Assembly (NCBI RefSeq): GCF_000739615.1
Contig: NZ_BATP01000019.1
Coordinates: 150,862-214,861 of the forward strand
DNA from: Haloferula sp. BvORR071
Lineage (GTDB): Bacteria; Verrucomicrobiota; Verrucomicrobiia; Verrucomicrobiales; Akkermansiaceae
DNA: 64,000 nt
Direction of reading: 5' to 3'
The notes under the pieces are model-generated. The model ran no database searches. It worked only from the letters and a program-made list of their open reading frames with translations, and was not told where the DNA came from. Below, one piece after another: positions 52,534 to 61,835 of the stretch (within the stretch, counting starts at the first letter, position 1; each line of letters begins with the position of its first letter). The position numbers and the translations under genes were made by a program.

Positions 52534-55272
52534 TCACCTCGGCACAATGGTTGTCCCGAGAATGAGATCTGCCAGGGCGCGCTGGGGTCGCGTGCAGGCG
52601 TGCACGGCAACGCCCAAGAGGACGAGGAAGACCAAGGCACACGTGCCCCAAAGCATGGCCAACACACCGGTGTCTACGGTGGCGGCTCCAGCGATCGAGG
52701 CGAAGAAGAGCGGCACCTTGAAGGCGAGCGAAGCCATGAACCCGAGGTTTGCGGCGAGGGTGAGCATCGTCAGGCAGGTGAGAAAGGCGCGGGTCAGCAC
52801 CATTGCCCGGCTCGCGGGCCCGCCTTGGCGATTGACGAGCACCAGACCGAAGAGCTGGAGGCCGGGCGGGAGGCCGGTGATGAGAGTCCAGATGAAGTTC
52901 GTCAACGCCCCCAGAACTAGCAGAAAGGCCAAAAATCCGGACCAAGCCGAGATGGCCGGGCCATGACCGGAAGACAGCTCGTTTACCCAGTGGTGATACA
53001 TGTCCGTGTGGGTTGGCGATGAACTGGTGAATCCGCTCATGAGCTCTTGCTTCACTTCACCCGCGATCAAGCCCGCTTCAGGCACGACGAGCAGGAGGGA
53101 GAACGCCAGTGCCAGCAGCGGCCACAAGGCGAGCGATACCAGGCGCCGCCGCCAGGTGAGCTTGCCGGGCCACTCCATGGTCGCACGGAGGTTGCCCACG
53201 ATCATGTCAGGCGTTTCGAGGCGCCGCTGTGCGAAGGTCTCCATCAGCCGGGTGGCATGCAGCGGCGGCGCGGGGGCCAGACAGAATCCGGCGATGGCGG
53301 CGAGGAATTCCTGCAGGCTGCCGTGGTCGGCTACGCGGTATTCCCGGCTGGCGCCGCCGGAGGGCAGCGGGAAATCCAGCCAGATCGCGCGGCCCTGCGC
53401 GGTGATCCAGACGCGGTTGAAGGCGGCCAGCTCCAAGCGCTCGCCACGGCGGGCGGAGGTGGAGAACTCGGTGGCCAGATCGAGCAACCAGCGGCGCACC
53501 CGGCTCCACGGCTGGTTGCCACAGGCCAGCACCGCCAGCGGTTGCCCGGCAGGACACTCAAAGGCTTCCCAACGCTCGCCATCGCGTTCGATCGATTGCA
53601 GCCAGCGCAGGCGGGCAGGCCGGTCGAGATCACGGCGGCGAGCCCGCAAAGGCGGGGTACCAGCTTCGCTTTGCAGGAGCCAGACCATGCGCTTCAGCGA
53701 GGGATCCCATGCTTCGGTCAGCGGGCCGTGGCAGGCCAGCACGGAGAAGGGCCCGATGCGCTCCCCGGTGCCAGGACCCGGAGTGGAGTCCACAGGGATG
53801 CCCGTCTCTTCCTCCATCAACTCCGACTGCGTCGTCACCCGGGTGCGGGAGATCAAATCCTGCAAGGCAGCGTAGCCGTTCCGCCGCCGCATGGTCAGGA
53901 ACATCGCGATGAAGAACACAAAGCCGAGGGAATCGACCCAACGGAAGTCCGGGCTACCATCCCCCGAAAACAGGTCCGGGATGATCGGCAACAGCAGGAA
54001 GACAGAGGCTCTCAGGAAAGCCCGGCCCAAACCTGGCATGTCCCCACTCGCACAGCGGACTCTCAGGCCGCAGAGAAACTTTCCGGGAGTCGCACCCCAG
54101 CGCGCTTCCATCAATGCGAAATACAAGAGCGTGATCAGAGTGCCCACCAGCCATCCGGCGCTGCCGACCCGCGTGGTGGAATCGATCCATTGCCCCTTGA
54201 GGAAAAACATCGCGGGAATCTCCGAAATCAGACTGGCGAGGAAGAGATCCACCACCCCGGCGATGAAGCGCAGCCCGAGCATAGCCGGCGCGGGTGCCTC
54301 CGAGCTGAAGGGCAGCAGCGCGGCCCGCAATGCTTCGTAGCTTTTCGGCCTACGCGAGGCATCCCGTTCCAAGCAGCGCATCACCACCCGGGTCAGTGCC
54401 GCCGGGATGCCCTGCCGCAGCGTGGAGGGATCGGCGGGTGTCTTGGTCAGCACTGCGGCGATCAGCGCTCCCACATTCTCTGCCTTGTGGGTCAGCTGAC
54501 CGGTGAGCAGGAAGTAAAGCGTGGCCCCTACCGAGTAGATGTCCGCGCGCAGGTCGAGATCCTCCCCACGCAACTGCTCCGGCGCGGCGAAGGTGGGCGT
54601 GCCCAAGGTTATACCGCTCTGCGTCAGAGTGAGGTCGCCCTGGGCCAGCGTGGAGATCGAGAGTCCAAAATCCCCGACTTTCACGAGGCCATCGGCGGAG
54701 ATGAAGCAATTCGCAGGCTTCACATCGCGGTGCAGGACACCGGCGGACTGAGCGGCCTGCAAGCCATCGATGATCTGGAGCACAGCCTCCACCGCCTCGG
54801 CCGGGGGCAGCGGACCCTCGCGCCTCACCTTCTCGGCCAGGTTGCCCTGATGAAGCAGCTCCATCGCGATCACCGGCACGCCCTCGATCTCCTCCGCGGC
54901 GATGATGCCGACCACATGGGGATGGCGCACCGCAGCCGCGAGTTGGCCTTCGCGCAGGAAGCGGGCGCGCAGCTGTGGCGAGTCGATGGTCTGGCCGAGC
55001 ACCTTCAGCGCGAGGCGGCGGCCGGTGCCCTCCTGCTCCACCTCATACACCGAGCCCATGCCGCCCTTCCCGAGCAAATGAATCACCCGGTAGGGCCCGA
55101 AGGTCACCGGCTGGGCCTCCATGGCCTTCGGTCCCTTGGTCATGCCGAAGACGGTGGAATTGTCCACCCCCAGCTTCAGCAGGCATTTCGGGCACAGCCC
55201 GCCCGCAATCGCAGGATCAATCGGGCTATCGCATTCCAGACAGTTGGCCATTCCAAGGAGTGTGGTATTCAT
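52534..55272 (-). CDS. Ser/Thr protein kinase with two RDD-like domains and a degenerate second kinase fold
   Basis: This 912-residue protein starts with a zinc ribbon (CLECDS ... LCPKCL) and an intact kinase domain (about residues 55-320): GKGGMGSVYE, LALKVLG, HRDVKPANCF, DFGLSI, FAAPEQ. An RDD-type membrane domain follows (about 330-490, LRFIAGVVDLFLASL, ALMEARWGATPGKFLCGLRV). Next comes a soluble segment (about 505-680) that reads like a worn kinase: IGPFSVLACHGPLTEAWD, a hinge WEAFECPAGQPL and FNRVWITAQGRAIWLDFPLP in the place of the catalytic loop and DFG. A second RDD-like membrane domain ends the protein (about 710-912, GLPPGLQLFGLVLVNRQGG). ATG 55272 has GAAGG 2-3 bases upstream. It diverges from the CotH gene. 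Confidence 0.88.
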   Translation of the reverse strand: MNTTLLGMANCLECDSPIDPAIAGGLCPKCLLKLGVDNSTVFGMTKGPKAMEAQPVTFGPYRVIHLLGKGGMGSVYEVEQEGTGRRLALKVLGQTIDSPQLRARFLREGQLAAAVRHPHVVGIIAAEEIEGVPVIAMELLHQGNLAEKVRREGPLPPAEAVEAVLQIIDGLQAAQSAGVLHRDVKPANCFISADGLVKVGDFGLSISTLAQGDLTLTQSGITLGTPTFAAPEQLRGEDLDLRADIYSVGATLYFLLTGQLTHKAENVGALIAAVLTKTPADPSTLRQGIPAALTRVVMRCLERDASRRPKSYEALRAALLPFSSEAPAPAMLGLRFIAGVVDLFLASLISEIPAMFFLKGQWIDSTTRVGSAGWLVGTLITLLYFALMEARWGATPGKFLCGLRVRCASGDMPGLGRAFLRASVFLLLPIIPDLFSGDGSPDFRWVDSLGFVFFIAMFLTMRRRNGYAALQDLISRTRVTTQSELMEEETGIPVDSTPGPGTGERIGPFSVLACHGPLTEAWDPSLKRMVWLLQSEAGTPPLRARRRDLDRPARLRWLQSIERDGERWEAFECPAGQPLAVLACGNQPWSRVRRWLLDLATEFSTSARRGERLELAAFNRVWITAQGRAIWLDFPLPSGGASREYRVADHGSLQEFLAAIAGFCLAPAPPLHATRLMETFAQRRLETPDMIVGNLRATMEWPGKLTWRRRLVSLALWPLLALAFSLLLVVPEAGLIAGEVKQELMSGFTSSSPTHTDMYHHWVNELSSGHGPAISAWSGFLAFLLVLGALTNFIWTLITGLPPGLQLFGLVLVNRQGGPASRAMVLTRAFLTCLTMLTLAANLGFMASLAFKVPLFFASIAGAATVDTGVLAMLWGTCALVFLVLLGVAVHACTRPQRALADLILGTTIVPR

Positions 55273-55470
55273 GCCTTCTACCGCAACCCATCCGCAAAAG
55301 GCCAATGGCGTTACTGGAATCCTGAGCGGGAGGAGGCCCGGTGTTCCTCTTGTATTCGGAGACCGGACCAGTTCCGGACACTCCCAGCGTGAAATTGCGG
55401 CTGGTAAATCCGGGATTGCCGGGCCCCCTCCGAGTGACCAATTTGTCACCAGCCCCCGGAATTCGTCATC

Positions 55471-58400
55471 ATGCGCCGCTTTTTTGCTGTTTCACTCGCA
55501 TTTCTCACCCTCGCCATTCCGAGCGCGCAGGCGGAGGTGATGATCTCGGAATTTCTGGCCGACAATGCCAACGGCCTTGAGGACGACTTCGGCAACCGCG
55601 AGGACTGGATCGAACTTTTCAATCCCGATAACGCGGCCGTGAATCTGGACGGCTGGTGGCTCACCGATGATGCGGCGGCCAAAACCAAGTGGCGCATCCC
55701 CGCCGTGAGCCTGCCAGCGAAAGGCACGCTCCTGATCTGGGCCTCGAACCGGAACCGCAGCAACCCCGCCGCCCCGCTCCACACCAACTTCAGCCTGGCG
55801 AAGGGCGGCGAGTTCCTGGGCCTCTACAAGCCGGACAGCTCCACCGGCCAGCCGGTGCTGGCACACTCATACGGCGCCATCTATCCCGCCCAGGCACCGG
55901 ATGTTTCCTACGGGGTCTCCATCGCACAGACCACCAGCACCCTGGTCGGCTATGGGCCGGGACAGCAATGCCGCTACCGGGTGTTGAGCAACGACGCCAC
56001 CGGTGCGAGCCACTATGCCGGTAGTAATTACGCCGCCGGCAATGTCGGCAGCGGCCTCCCCGGCGGCTGGAACGTGAGCCCCACCTACGCGGACAGTGCC
56101 TGGACCAGCGCCGTGCCGGGATTGGGCTATGATACGGGCGGCACCTTGACGCCGTGGATCACCACCAACGTCCAGTCGGGCTTCCAAAATGTGAATCCCT
56201 CGCTGCTCTTCCGCAGCAGCTTCACGCTGCCTAGCGCTTCCGCGTACGCTGGCTACACGCTGCGGATGAAGTACGAGGACGGTTTCGTCGCATGGGTCAA
56301 CGGTGTCGAGGTCGGGCGTGCCAATTTCGCCGGGACACCGGCCTACAATTCGGTCGCCACCGCCGCGCTCGACGGGACCATCGTCAACTCCTGGACCGAG
56401 TTCACCGTGCCGGCCTCCGCGCTGGTGGCGGGCACCAACGTCCTCGCGATCCAAGGGCTCAACTCGAGCGTCGGCAGTTCGGACTTCCTGCTGCTGCCCG
56501 AACTCACCGGCAGCACGGCTGCGGTCCCCGGCGATGCCGTCTATTTCAGCAAACCCAGCCCGGGCGCCTTGAATGGCCTCGGCAGCGCCGGCCCGGTCAT
56601 CTTCGATACCACGCCTGTGGATCCACTGGTGCCGCGGCCGCTGGGAAATGCAGCCAGCCCGGTGCTCAAGGTCACCGCCCGGGTGATCAAGACGAAGAAC
56701 AACATCACCGCGGTACGCGCCTACCACCGCACCATGTGGGGTGCCGACTCCCTGGTCTTCATGAGTGACAGTGGCAGCGGCGCGGACTCCGTGGCCGGGG
56801 ATGGCATCTATTCCGCCAATCTGCCGACCAGCCAGGTCGCGGCCGGCCAGATGTTCCGCTGGCGCTTCGAGGCGCAGGACAACCAAGGGAATATCACCAA
56901 GTATCCCGGCTACGCCGATCCGCTCGACTCCCCCCAATACTTCGGCACGGTGGCGCTGAATACCGCAACCGGCAGCAGCCAGTTGCCTGTATTCGAGTGG
57001 TTCGTCGAAGGTGCTCCCGCGAACGGCCCGACTGCCAGTGCCTTCCGCGGCTCCTGTTTCTATCTCAATCGTTTCTACGACAACATCGGCCACGAGATCC
57101 ACGGCCAGACCAGCTCCGGCTTTCCGAAAAAGAGCTACGACTTCGACTCGAACAGCGATCACCGCTTCATCTGGAAGGAAGGCGAGCGAGCGGTGAAGGA
57201 CCTCAACCTGCTCACCAACTACGCCGACAAGACCAAGACCCGCAACGCCCTCTCCCAAGAGACCGCCAAGCTCGCCGGCACCGTCTACCACTTCGACGTC
57301 CCGGTGCGGGTCCAATTGAACGGCAACTTCCACGGCGTGATGGATCTCGTGGAGGACGGCGACGACCGGATGCTCGAACGCAACGGGCTGGATGGCGAAG
57401 GCGCGCTCTACAAGATCTACAGCGAAGGGCTGGTCTCCGGCGCGGAGAAGAAGACGCGCAGGGAGGAGAACAACGCCGATCTCCAGGCGATGGCCACCGC
57501 GCTCGATCCCGCCCTCGCCCTGGGCACGCGCCGGGCCTGGGCCTACGACAACATGGATATCCCGGCCGCGGTAAACTACCTCGTCGTCCGCCAGTTCAAC
57601 AGCGACCGCGACCACGGTCACAAGAATTTCTACCTCTACCGCGATAGCAATCACACCAAGGAGTGGCAGCCGATCATCTGGGACGTCGATCTCTCCCAAG
57701 GCCACAACTATACCAGCAACTACTTCGACGATACCCTCATCGCGACCAACCCGCTCAACGCCCACAGCGCGAACGACCGCTTCTACAACCTGATCCTGGA
57801 GGCCCCCGAGACGCGGCTGATGTGGGTGCGCCGCATGCGCACGCTGATGGACCAGATGCTCCAGCCGCCGGGCACGGTGAATGGCTTCCTGGAAACCCGC
57901 ATGCGCCAGATCGCGGCGACGATTGATCCGGATCCGGCCAATCCTTCGCCCGCGACCGACGGTGATCTGGATGTGGCGAAGTGGGGCTATCCCGGCAGCT
58001 ACGTCCAGAACCGCCCGCGGGAGGAAGTGGAGCGGGTAGTCAGCGGCTACTTCAGCCCGCGGCGCACTTTCCTCTTCAATACCGGCTCCGGCCGGCCGCT
58101 GCTCTATGCGCCGGGCAATGCAGCCTCCACCGAGATTCCCGCCACCGGGCAGACGGATGTGGCAGGCATGGTGAGCATCGATTCAGTCGACTACCTGCCG
58201 GCAGGCGGCAGCCAGGCTGGCGAATATGTGATCCTCCACAACACCACCACGCAGTCGGTGGATGTCTCCGGCTGGACGCTGGACGGCGGTATCCATCACG
58301 TCTTCAAGGGCGGCACCGTCATCCCTTCTGGCACTGGCTCCGTGGCGCTCGAATATCGCGGTCTGCTGCACGTGGTGAAGGATGCCGCCGCCTTCCGGGC

Positions 58401-59484
58401 GAGGAGCAGTGGCCCGACCGGCGGCCAGAAGCGGCTGATCCAAGGCAACTACAGCGGCCAGCTTTCCGCCCGAGGTGAGACCATCGAGCTGCGGAATACC
58501 GCGGGGCTGCTGATCGCCAGCTTCACTTATCCGGGCACGCCTTCGCTCCTGCAGCAATTCCTGCGTATCTCCGAGCTGCAATATCATCCCGCCGATCCCC
58601 TGCCGGGCGAAGAGGCCCAGATCGCCGGACTCTCGGAAGACGACTTCGAATACATCGAGTTCATCAACACCGGCAGCAGCCCCCTGGAGCTGGGCGGCGC
58701 GAACTTCACCGCGGGCATCGGCTACAGTTTCCCGGCCACCCCGCTCGCCGCAGGGCAGCGGCTCATCCTCGCCAAGAATCCCGCCGCCTTCGCCCTGCGC
58801 TATCCCGCAGCGGGAGCCATCGTCCTGGGTCCCTACGAGGGCGTGCTCGACAATGGTGGCGAGCAGCTCGCACTGGCTGATGCGGTGGGCGAAAGCATCC
58901 TCGATTTCGGATACAAGGACGGCTGGTATCCCGCCACCGATGGCAGCGGCCACTCACTGGTGATCCGCGATGCGGCAGGCACCTCTTACTCCGATTTCGG
59001 CAGCCCGCTGGTCTGGGGGATCAGCGGCTCCAGCACGGGCTCGCCGGGCACCCCGGATGCCAGCATGGCACAGGCCTACCTCGGCTGGGACAACTTCCAC
59101 TTCAGCTCGGCCGAGCGGGACGATCCGCTGATCTCCGGCCCTGAGGCCGATCCCGATGGCGATGGCCGCAACAATGCCGATGAATACGCCCTGGCCACCG
59201 ACCCGCGCCGGCCCGATCTCCCGCAACTGGAATTCACATGGTCCTTGGATGGCAGCGTGCAGCGTCCGGCCATCCGCTTCCGCCGCCCGGCCGGTGCCCT
59301 CGACCTCTTCTACGAGCTGATCGCCTCGGACGACCTCGCGGGCGAGTGGCCCACCGTCGCCACCAGCGCCGTTTCCGCCGTCCCCCAAGCCGGCCAGACC
59401 GAGGAAGTCATCTTCCGCGACGACGAAGCGGCCAGCAGCGGGCGCCACCGCTTCTTCCGCATCCGCAGCAGCTACGAACCGTGA
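55471..59484 (+). CDS. Secreted CotH-family protein with lamin-tail domains
   Basis: This 1337-residue protein has a signal peptide (AVSLAFLTLAIPSAQA). The first lamin-tail domain is at about residues 22-140 (MISEFLADN, EDWIELFNP, LDGWWLTDD). A beta-rich region follows, then a CotH kinase-like domain (about 550-860): RVQLNGNFHGVMDLVEDGD, YLVVRQFNSDRDHGHKNFYLY and IIWDVDLSQG, with the acidic residue at the metal site. Two more lamin-tail domains follow (about 900-1150, GEYVILHNTT, YIEFINTGSSPLELGG). The end has a calcium-type motif DPDGDGRNNADEYALATDPR (about residue 1227) and a C-terminal beta domain. CotH proteins are protein kinases on spore coats; secreted bacterial ones of this architecture are not characterised. 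Confidence 0.9.
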   Translation: MRRFFAVSLAFLTLAIPSAQAEVMISEFLADNANGLEDDFGNREDWIELFNPDNAAVNLDGWWLTDDAAAKTKWRIPAVSLPAKGTLLIWASNRNRSNPAAPLHTNFSLAKGGEFLGLYKPDSSTGQPVLAHSYGAIYPAQAPDVSYGVSIAQTTSTLVGYGPGQQCRYRVLSNDATGASHYAGSNYAAGNVGSGLPGGWNVSPTYADSAWTSAVPGLGYDTGGTLTPWITTNVQSGFQNVNPSLLFRSSFTLPSASAYAGYTLRMKYEDGFVAWVNGVEVGRANFAGTPAYNSVATAALDGTIVNSWTEFTVPASALVAGTNVLAIQGLNSSVGSSDFLLLPELTGSTAAVPGDAVYFSKPSPGALNGLGSAGPVIFDTTPVDPLVPRPLGNAASPVLKVTARVIKTKNNITAVRAYHRTMWGADSLVFMSDSGSGADSVAGDGIYSANLPTSQVAAGQMFRWRFEAQDNQGNITKYPGYADPLDSPQYFGTVALNTATGSSQLPVFEWFVEGAPANGPTASAFRGSCFYLNRFYDNIGHEIHGQTSSGFPKKSYDFDSNSDHRFIWKEGERAVKDLNLLTNYADKTKTRNALSQETAKLAGTVYHFDVPVRVQLNGNFHGVMDLVEDGDDRMLERNGLDGEGALYKIYSEGLVSGAEKKTRREENNADLQAMATALDPALALGTRRAWAYDNMDIPAAVNYLVVRQFNSDRDHGHKNFYLYRDSNHTKEWQPIIWDVDLSQGHNYTSNYFDDTLIATNPLNAHSANDRFYNLILEAPETRLMWVRRMRTLMDQMLQPPGTVNGFLETRMRQIAATIDPDPANPSPATDGDLDVAKWGYPGSYVQNRPREEVERVVSGYFSPRRTFLFNTGSGRPLLYAPGNAASTEIPATGQTDVAGMVSIDSVDYLPAGGSQAGEYVILHNTTTQSVDVSGWTLDGGIHHVFKGGTVIPSGTGSVALEYRGLLHVVKDAAAFRARSSGPTGGQKRLIQGNYSGQLSARGETIELRNTAGLLIASFTYPGTPSLLQQFLRISELQYHPADPLPGEEAQIAGLSEDDFEYIEFINTGSSPLELGGANFTAGIGYSFPATPLAAGQRLILAKNPAAFALRYPAAGAIVLGPYEGVLDNGGEQLALADAVGESILDFGYKDGWYPATDGSGHSLVIRDAAGTSYSDFGSPLVWGISGSSTGSPGTPDASMAQAYLGWDNFHFSSAERDDPLISGPEADPDGDGRNNADEYALATDPRRPDLPQLEFTWSLDGSVQRPAIRFRRPAGALDLFYELIASDDLAGEWPTVATSAVSAVPQAGQTEEVIFRDDEAASSGRHRFFRIRSSYEP

Positions 59485-59629
59485 GAGAGTTGTGCGCATC
59501 CGCCCCACGCCGTCCATCCATTGTCTTTACCGGCTTTCCAGCGGCCGGAAATTTTCCCGTGGAACTTCCCGTCTGCCTCACTTTCCCGTTGCCAAGCCAG
59601 CATCCGAGTCCCTAACTTTCCCTCAGCAC

Positions 59630-60061
59630 ATGAAAAAACTCGTCGTTCTTGCCACTGCTATGCTCGCCCTTGGCGGCGTTGCATCCGCCGACATTCAGGC
59701 TCCTCCGGGGCACTCCTACACCGCTGAGCGCAAGCTCGGCCGCGGCCTGAGCAACATCCTCTACGGGTTCATGGAAATCCCGGAGCAGATCGTCCGCAAG
59801 TCCGATGACCACGGCCGCAAGGCTGGCTGGTCCTACGGTGTGGTCGACGGCACTAGCCGCGCCCTGAAGCGCCTCGGCTATGGCTTCTACGAAGTCTTCA
59901 CCTTCACCTGCCCGACCTATCGCGGCACCTTCAAGCAGCCTTACGAGCGCTGCGGCGAAGACAACCGGATCGAGATGAACCCGAGCGACGGTCTGTCCGA
60001 ATTCCCGCCGGAACTCGGCTTCGAGACCTACTTCTACCACACGCGCACCCAGCGCTGGTAA
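59630..60061 (+). CDS. Exosortase system-associated protein, TIGR04073 family
   Basis: This protein of 143 residues has a signal peptide (LVVLATAMLALGGVASA) and the family blocks RKLGRGLSNILYGFMEIPEQI, GVVDGTSRALKRLGYGFYEVFTF. The C-terminal part ends in an aromatic motif FPPELGFETYFYHTRTQRW. Members co-occur with exosortase/PEP-CTERM systems; the function is unknown. ATG 59630 was chosen because the upstream in-frame extension is not signal-like. A strong terminator follows. Confidence 0.88.
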   Translation: MKKLVVLATAMLALGGVASADIQAPPGHSYTAERKLGRGLSNILYGFMEIPEQIVRKSDDHGRKAGWSYGVVDGTSRALKRLGYGFYEVFTFTCPTYRGTFKQPYERCGEDNRIEMNPSDGLSEFPPELGFETYFYHTRTQRW

Positions 60062-60099
60062 TCTTCGCGGGCATCTCACCGCCCGTTCATCGATTCTTC

Positions 60100-60136
60100 A
60101 TCCCGGCAGCGATCATTTTCGCTGCCGGGATTTTTT
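60100..60136 (+). terminator. Rho-independent terminator of the TIGR04073 gene
   Basis: A perfect 13-bp stem ATCCCGGCAGCGA / TCGCTGCCGGGAT with loop TCATTT is followed by TTTTT (to 60136). It lies 39 bases after the stop codon. Confidence 0.95.
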
Positions 60137-60173
60137 GTTAACTTTTTCAGGTTTCAGGCGTTTGTTCCCACCG

Positions 60174-60947
60174 ATGCGTCGACTTTCCCTACTCCTTGCG
60201 CTGTTGAGCGTCTCCCCCGCCCCGCTTTTAGCCGAGGTCCGGGAATGGAAAAATGCGGAAGGCACCCAGTCCTTCAACGGCGAATACGTCTCCCACAGCT
60301 CCACGAAAGTGACCATCCGCCGCCAGCAGGACGGCAAGGTCGTCACTCTGGATCTGGCCCGCCTCAACGACGCCGACAAGATTTGGCTCACCGGCATGCC
60401 CATGACGGACGAGGGCAAGCCCGCCGCCGAGCGGCCGGCCGAAGCCGAAGGCAAGGCCCCCGTTTTCGATACGCTCAACTTCGGCGACAAGCGCGAGGAA
60501 GTGGAGAAGAAGCTCAAGGCCAGCAAGTTGGTCGAGAGCAGCGTGGATCCCGAGCTCATGGGCCGCGTGGGGCTGAATGGCAGCTACCACACCCGCAAGC
60601 AGATCGGCGGTCTCCACTGCGACCTCTACTTCGACTGGACCGGCGCCGGCACCCTGAAGGAAGTCAATCTCCAGACCCAGTCGGTGCCCAAGGAAGTTTA
60701 CGTGAACCGCCTGAAGGCGACTTGGCAGGAGTTGGCCGAACTTCTCACCGCCCTGCACGGCAAGCCGGTACAAGCCGGTCCTTTCCCGCCCGCAGCTACC
60801 CTGAAGGCGGATACCCTCGTCCCCTCCCACCTTTGGAAGCTCGAAGGCGGTGGTTCCGCCATGCTTGGCACCTCCTCGGAAGGCGACACCTGCATGATCG
60901 TCGTCCGCTTCACCACGGAGAAGATCCGCCCGGTGGCAACGCCCTGA
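60174..60947 (+). CDS. SHD1-domain secreted protein
   Basis: This 257-residue protein has a signal peptide (LSLLLALLSVSPAPLLA). The N-terminal unit is REWKNAEGTQSFNGEYVS, VTIRRQQDGKVVTLDLARLND and ADKIWL, the SLA1-homology (SHD1) motif common in Planctomycetes/Verrucomicrobia secreted proteins. A C-terminal domain (about 105-257) contains FGDKREEVEKKLKAS and FDWTGAGTLKEVNLQTQ, resembling a small sensor-like alpha/beta fold. No function is known. It begins 113 bases after the previous gene's stop, beyond its terminator. Confidence 0.78.
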   Translation: MRRLSLLLALLSVSPAPLLAEVREWKNAEGTQSFNGEYVSHSSTKVTIRRQQDGKVVTLDLARLNDADKIWLTGMPMTDEGKPAAERPAEAEGKAPVFDTLNFGDKREEVEKKLKASKLVESSVDPELMGRVGLNGSYHTRKQIGGLHCDLYFDWTGAGTLKEVNLQTQSVPKEVYVNRLKATWQELAELLTALHGKPVQAGPFPPAATLKADTLVPSHLWKLEGGGSAMLGTSSEGDTCMIVVRFTTEKIRPVATP

Positions 60948-60962
60948 GGCTGGGGAGAAGAA

Positions 60963-61715
60963 TTACTCCGGGGCGGCCTCCAAGTGTAGGTGCAGGACAT
61001 AAGCGTCCGCCCGGTAGGAATTGAGGTTGTACTCGATCACTTGATCCGCCGAATCGCGGACCAGGCGCTTACGCGAAAGCAGGGGGGCACCGGGCTTGAG
61101 GGCAAGCATGGCTGCGATTTGAGCCGCGGCGAGGGTCACCGCGATCTCTTCCTCCGAGCGCACGGGTTGCACTCCGCTCCGGCGCTGGATGGTCTCATAC
61201 AGCGGCGCTGAGAAGTCCTCGTCTCCCGTCAATCCAAGCGAGGGCGCGAGCCAGGACTCGGCGACCACCGTGGGCTGACCCTCCCAGCCGCGGACCCGTA
61301 GCAGGCGCAGCACTGGAGTATCCGGGTCGACACCCAGTTTGTCCGCCACTTCGGCAGGCGGCAACTCCCAGTCCGCCCGGGCGGTAAAGTTCACGACCTC
61401 GATGCCAAGCCGCGCCATCTCACGGGTGAAGCTGCTCCAGGCATTCCCCTCGGTGCGCACCGGTCGCTGGCACACCCGGGTGCCAAGCCCGGCAGTGCGC
61501 ACCAGGAGCCCTTCGTTGACCAGCCGCCCGATCGCCAGGCGCAGGGTGTGACGGCTGATGCCCAGGTTTTCCGCAAGACTAACCTCATTGGGCAGCAGGG
61601 CACCGGCGCGATACTGCGGCTCTGCAATCAGGCTGCGGATCCGGCGCTCCGCCTCGCGATGAAGTGGGGTGTTTCCGCTGCGCTGGATCTTGGAAATGGG
61701 ATTCTTCGGCTTCAT
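60963..61715 (-). CDS. GntR/HutC-family transcriptional regulator
   Basis: This 250-residue protein has a winged helix (residues about 15-80): LHREAERRIRSLIAEPQYRAGALLPNE, LAENLGISRHTLRLAIGRLVNEGLLVRTAGLGTRV. An effector UTRA domain (about 95-245) contains VLRLLRVRGWEGQP, AESWLAPSLG and RKRLVRDSADQVIEYNLNSYRAD. UTRA regulators usually sense sugars or sugar phosphates. It diverges from a mannose-6-phosphate isomerase gene, with a shared 120-base promoter region that also contains a GGGATTGACC/GGGAATCTC motif. A role in regulating that gene is likely. Confidence 0.92.
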   Translation of the reverse strand: MKPKNPISKIQRSGNTPLHREAERRIRSLIAEPQYRAGALLPNEVSLAENLGISRHTLRLAIGRLVNEGLLVRTAGLGTRVCQRPVRTEGNAWSSFTREMARLGIEVVNFTARADWELPPAEVADKLGVDPDTPVLRLLRVRGWEGQPTVVAESWLAPSLGLTGDEDFSAPLYETIQRRSGVQPVRSEEEIAVTLAAAQIAAMLALKPGAPLLSRKRLVRDSADQVIEYNLNSYRADAYVLHLHLEAAPE

Positions 61716-61835
61716 CGCGCGCCCGCCCGGCGCTTCAAGCTGGCAGTCGCCAAAGGGATTTCCAACCCCGATTGGCCTCGCGGGGAATCTCACTGGGATT
61801 GACCGGCGGTTATTTGTCTGCACATTTCAAACCCC

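Noticed and set aside
53047..55392. A 781-codon plus-strand ORF
   Set aside because: Antisense to the kinase at 52534-55272; arginine/glutamine/histidine-rich sequence without motifs.
55867..57765. A 632-codon minus-strand ORF
   Set aside because: Antisense to the CotH gene; composition is typical of the shadow frame of GC-rich genes.
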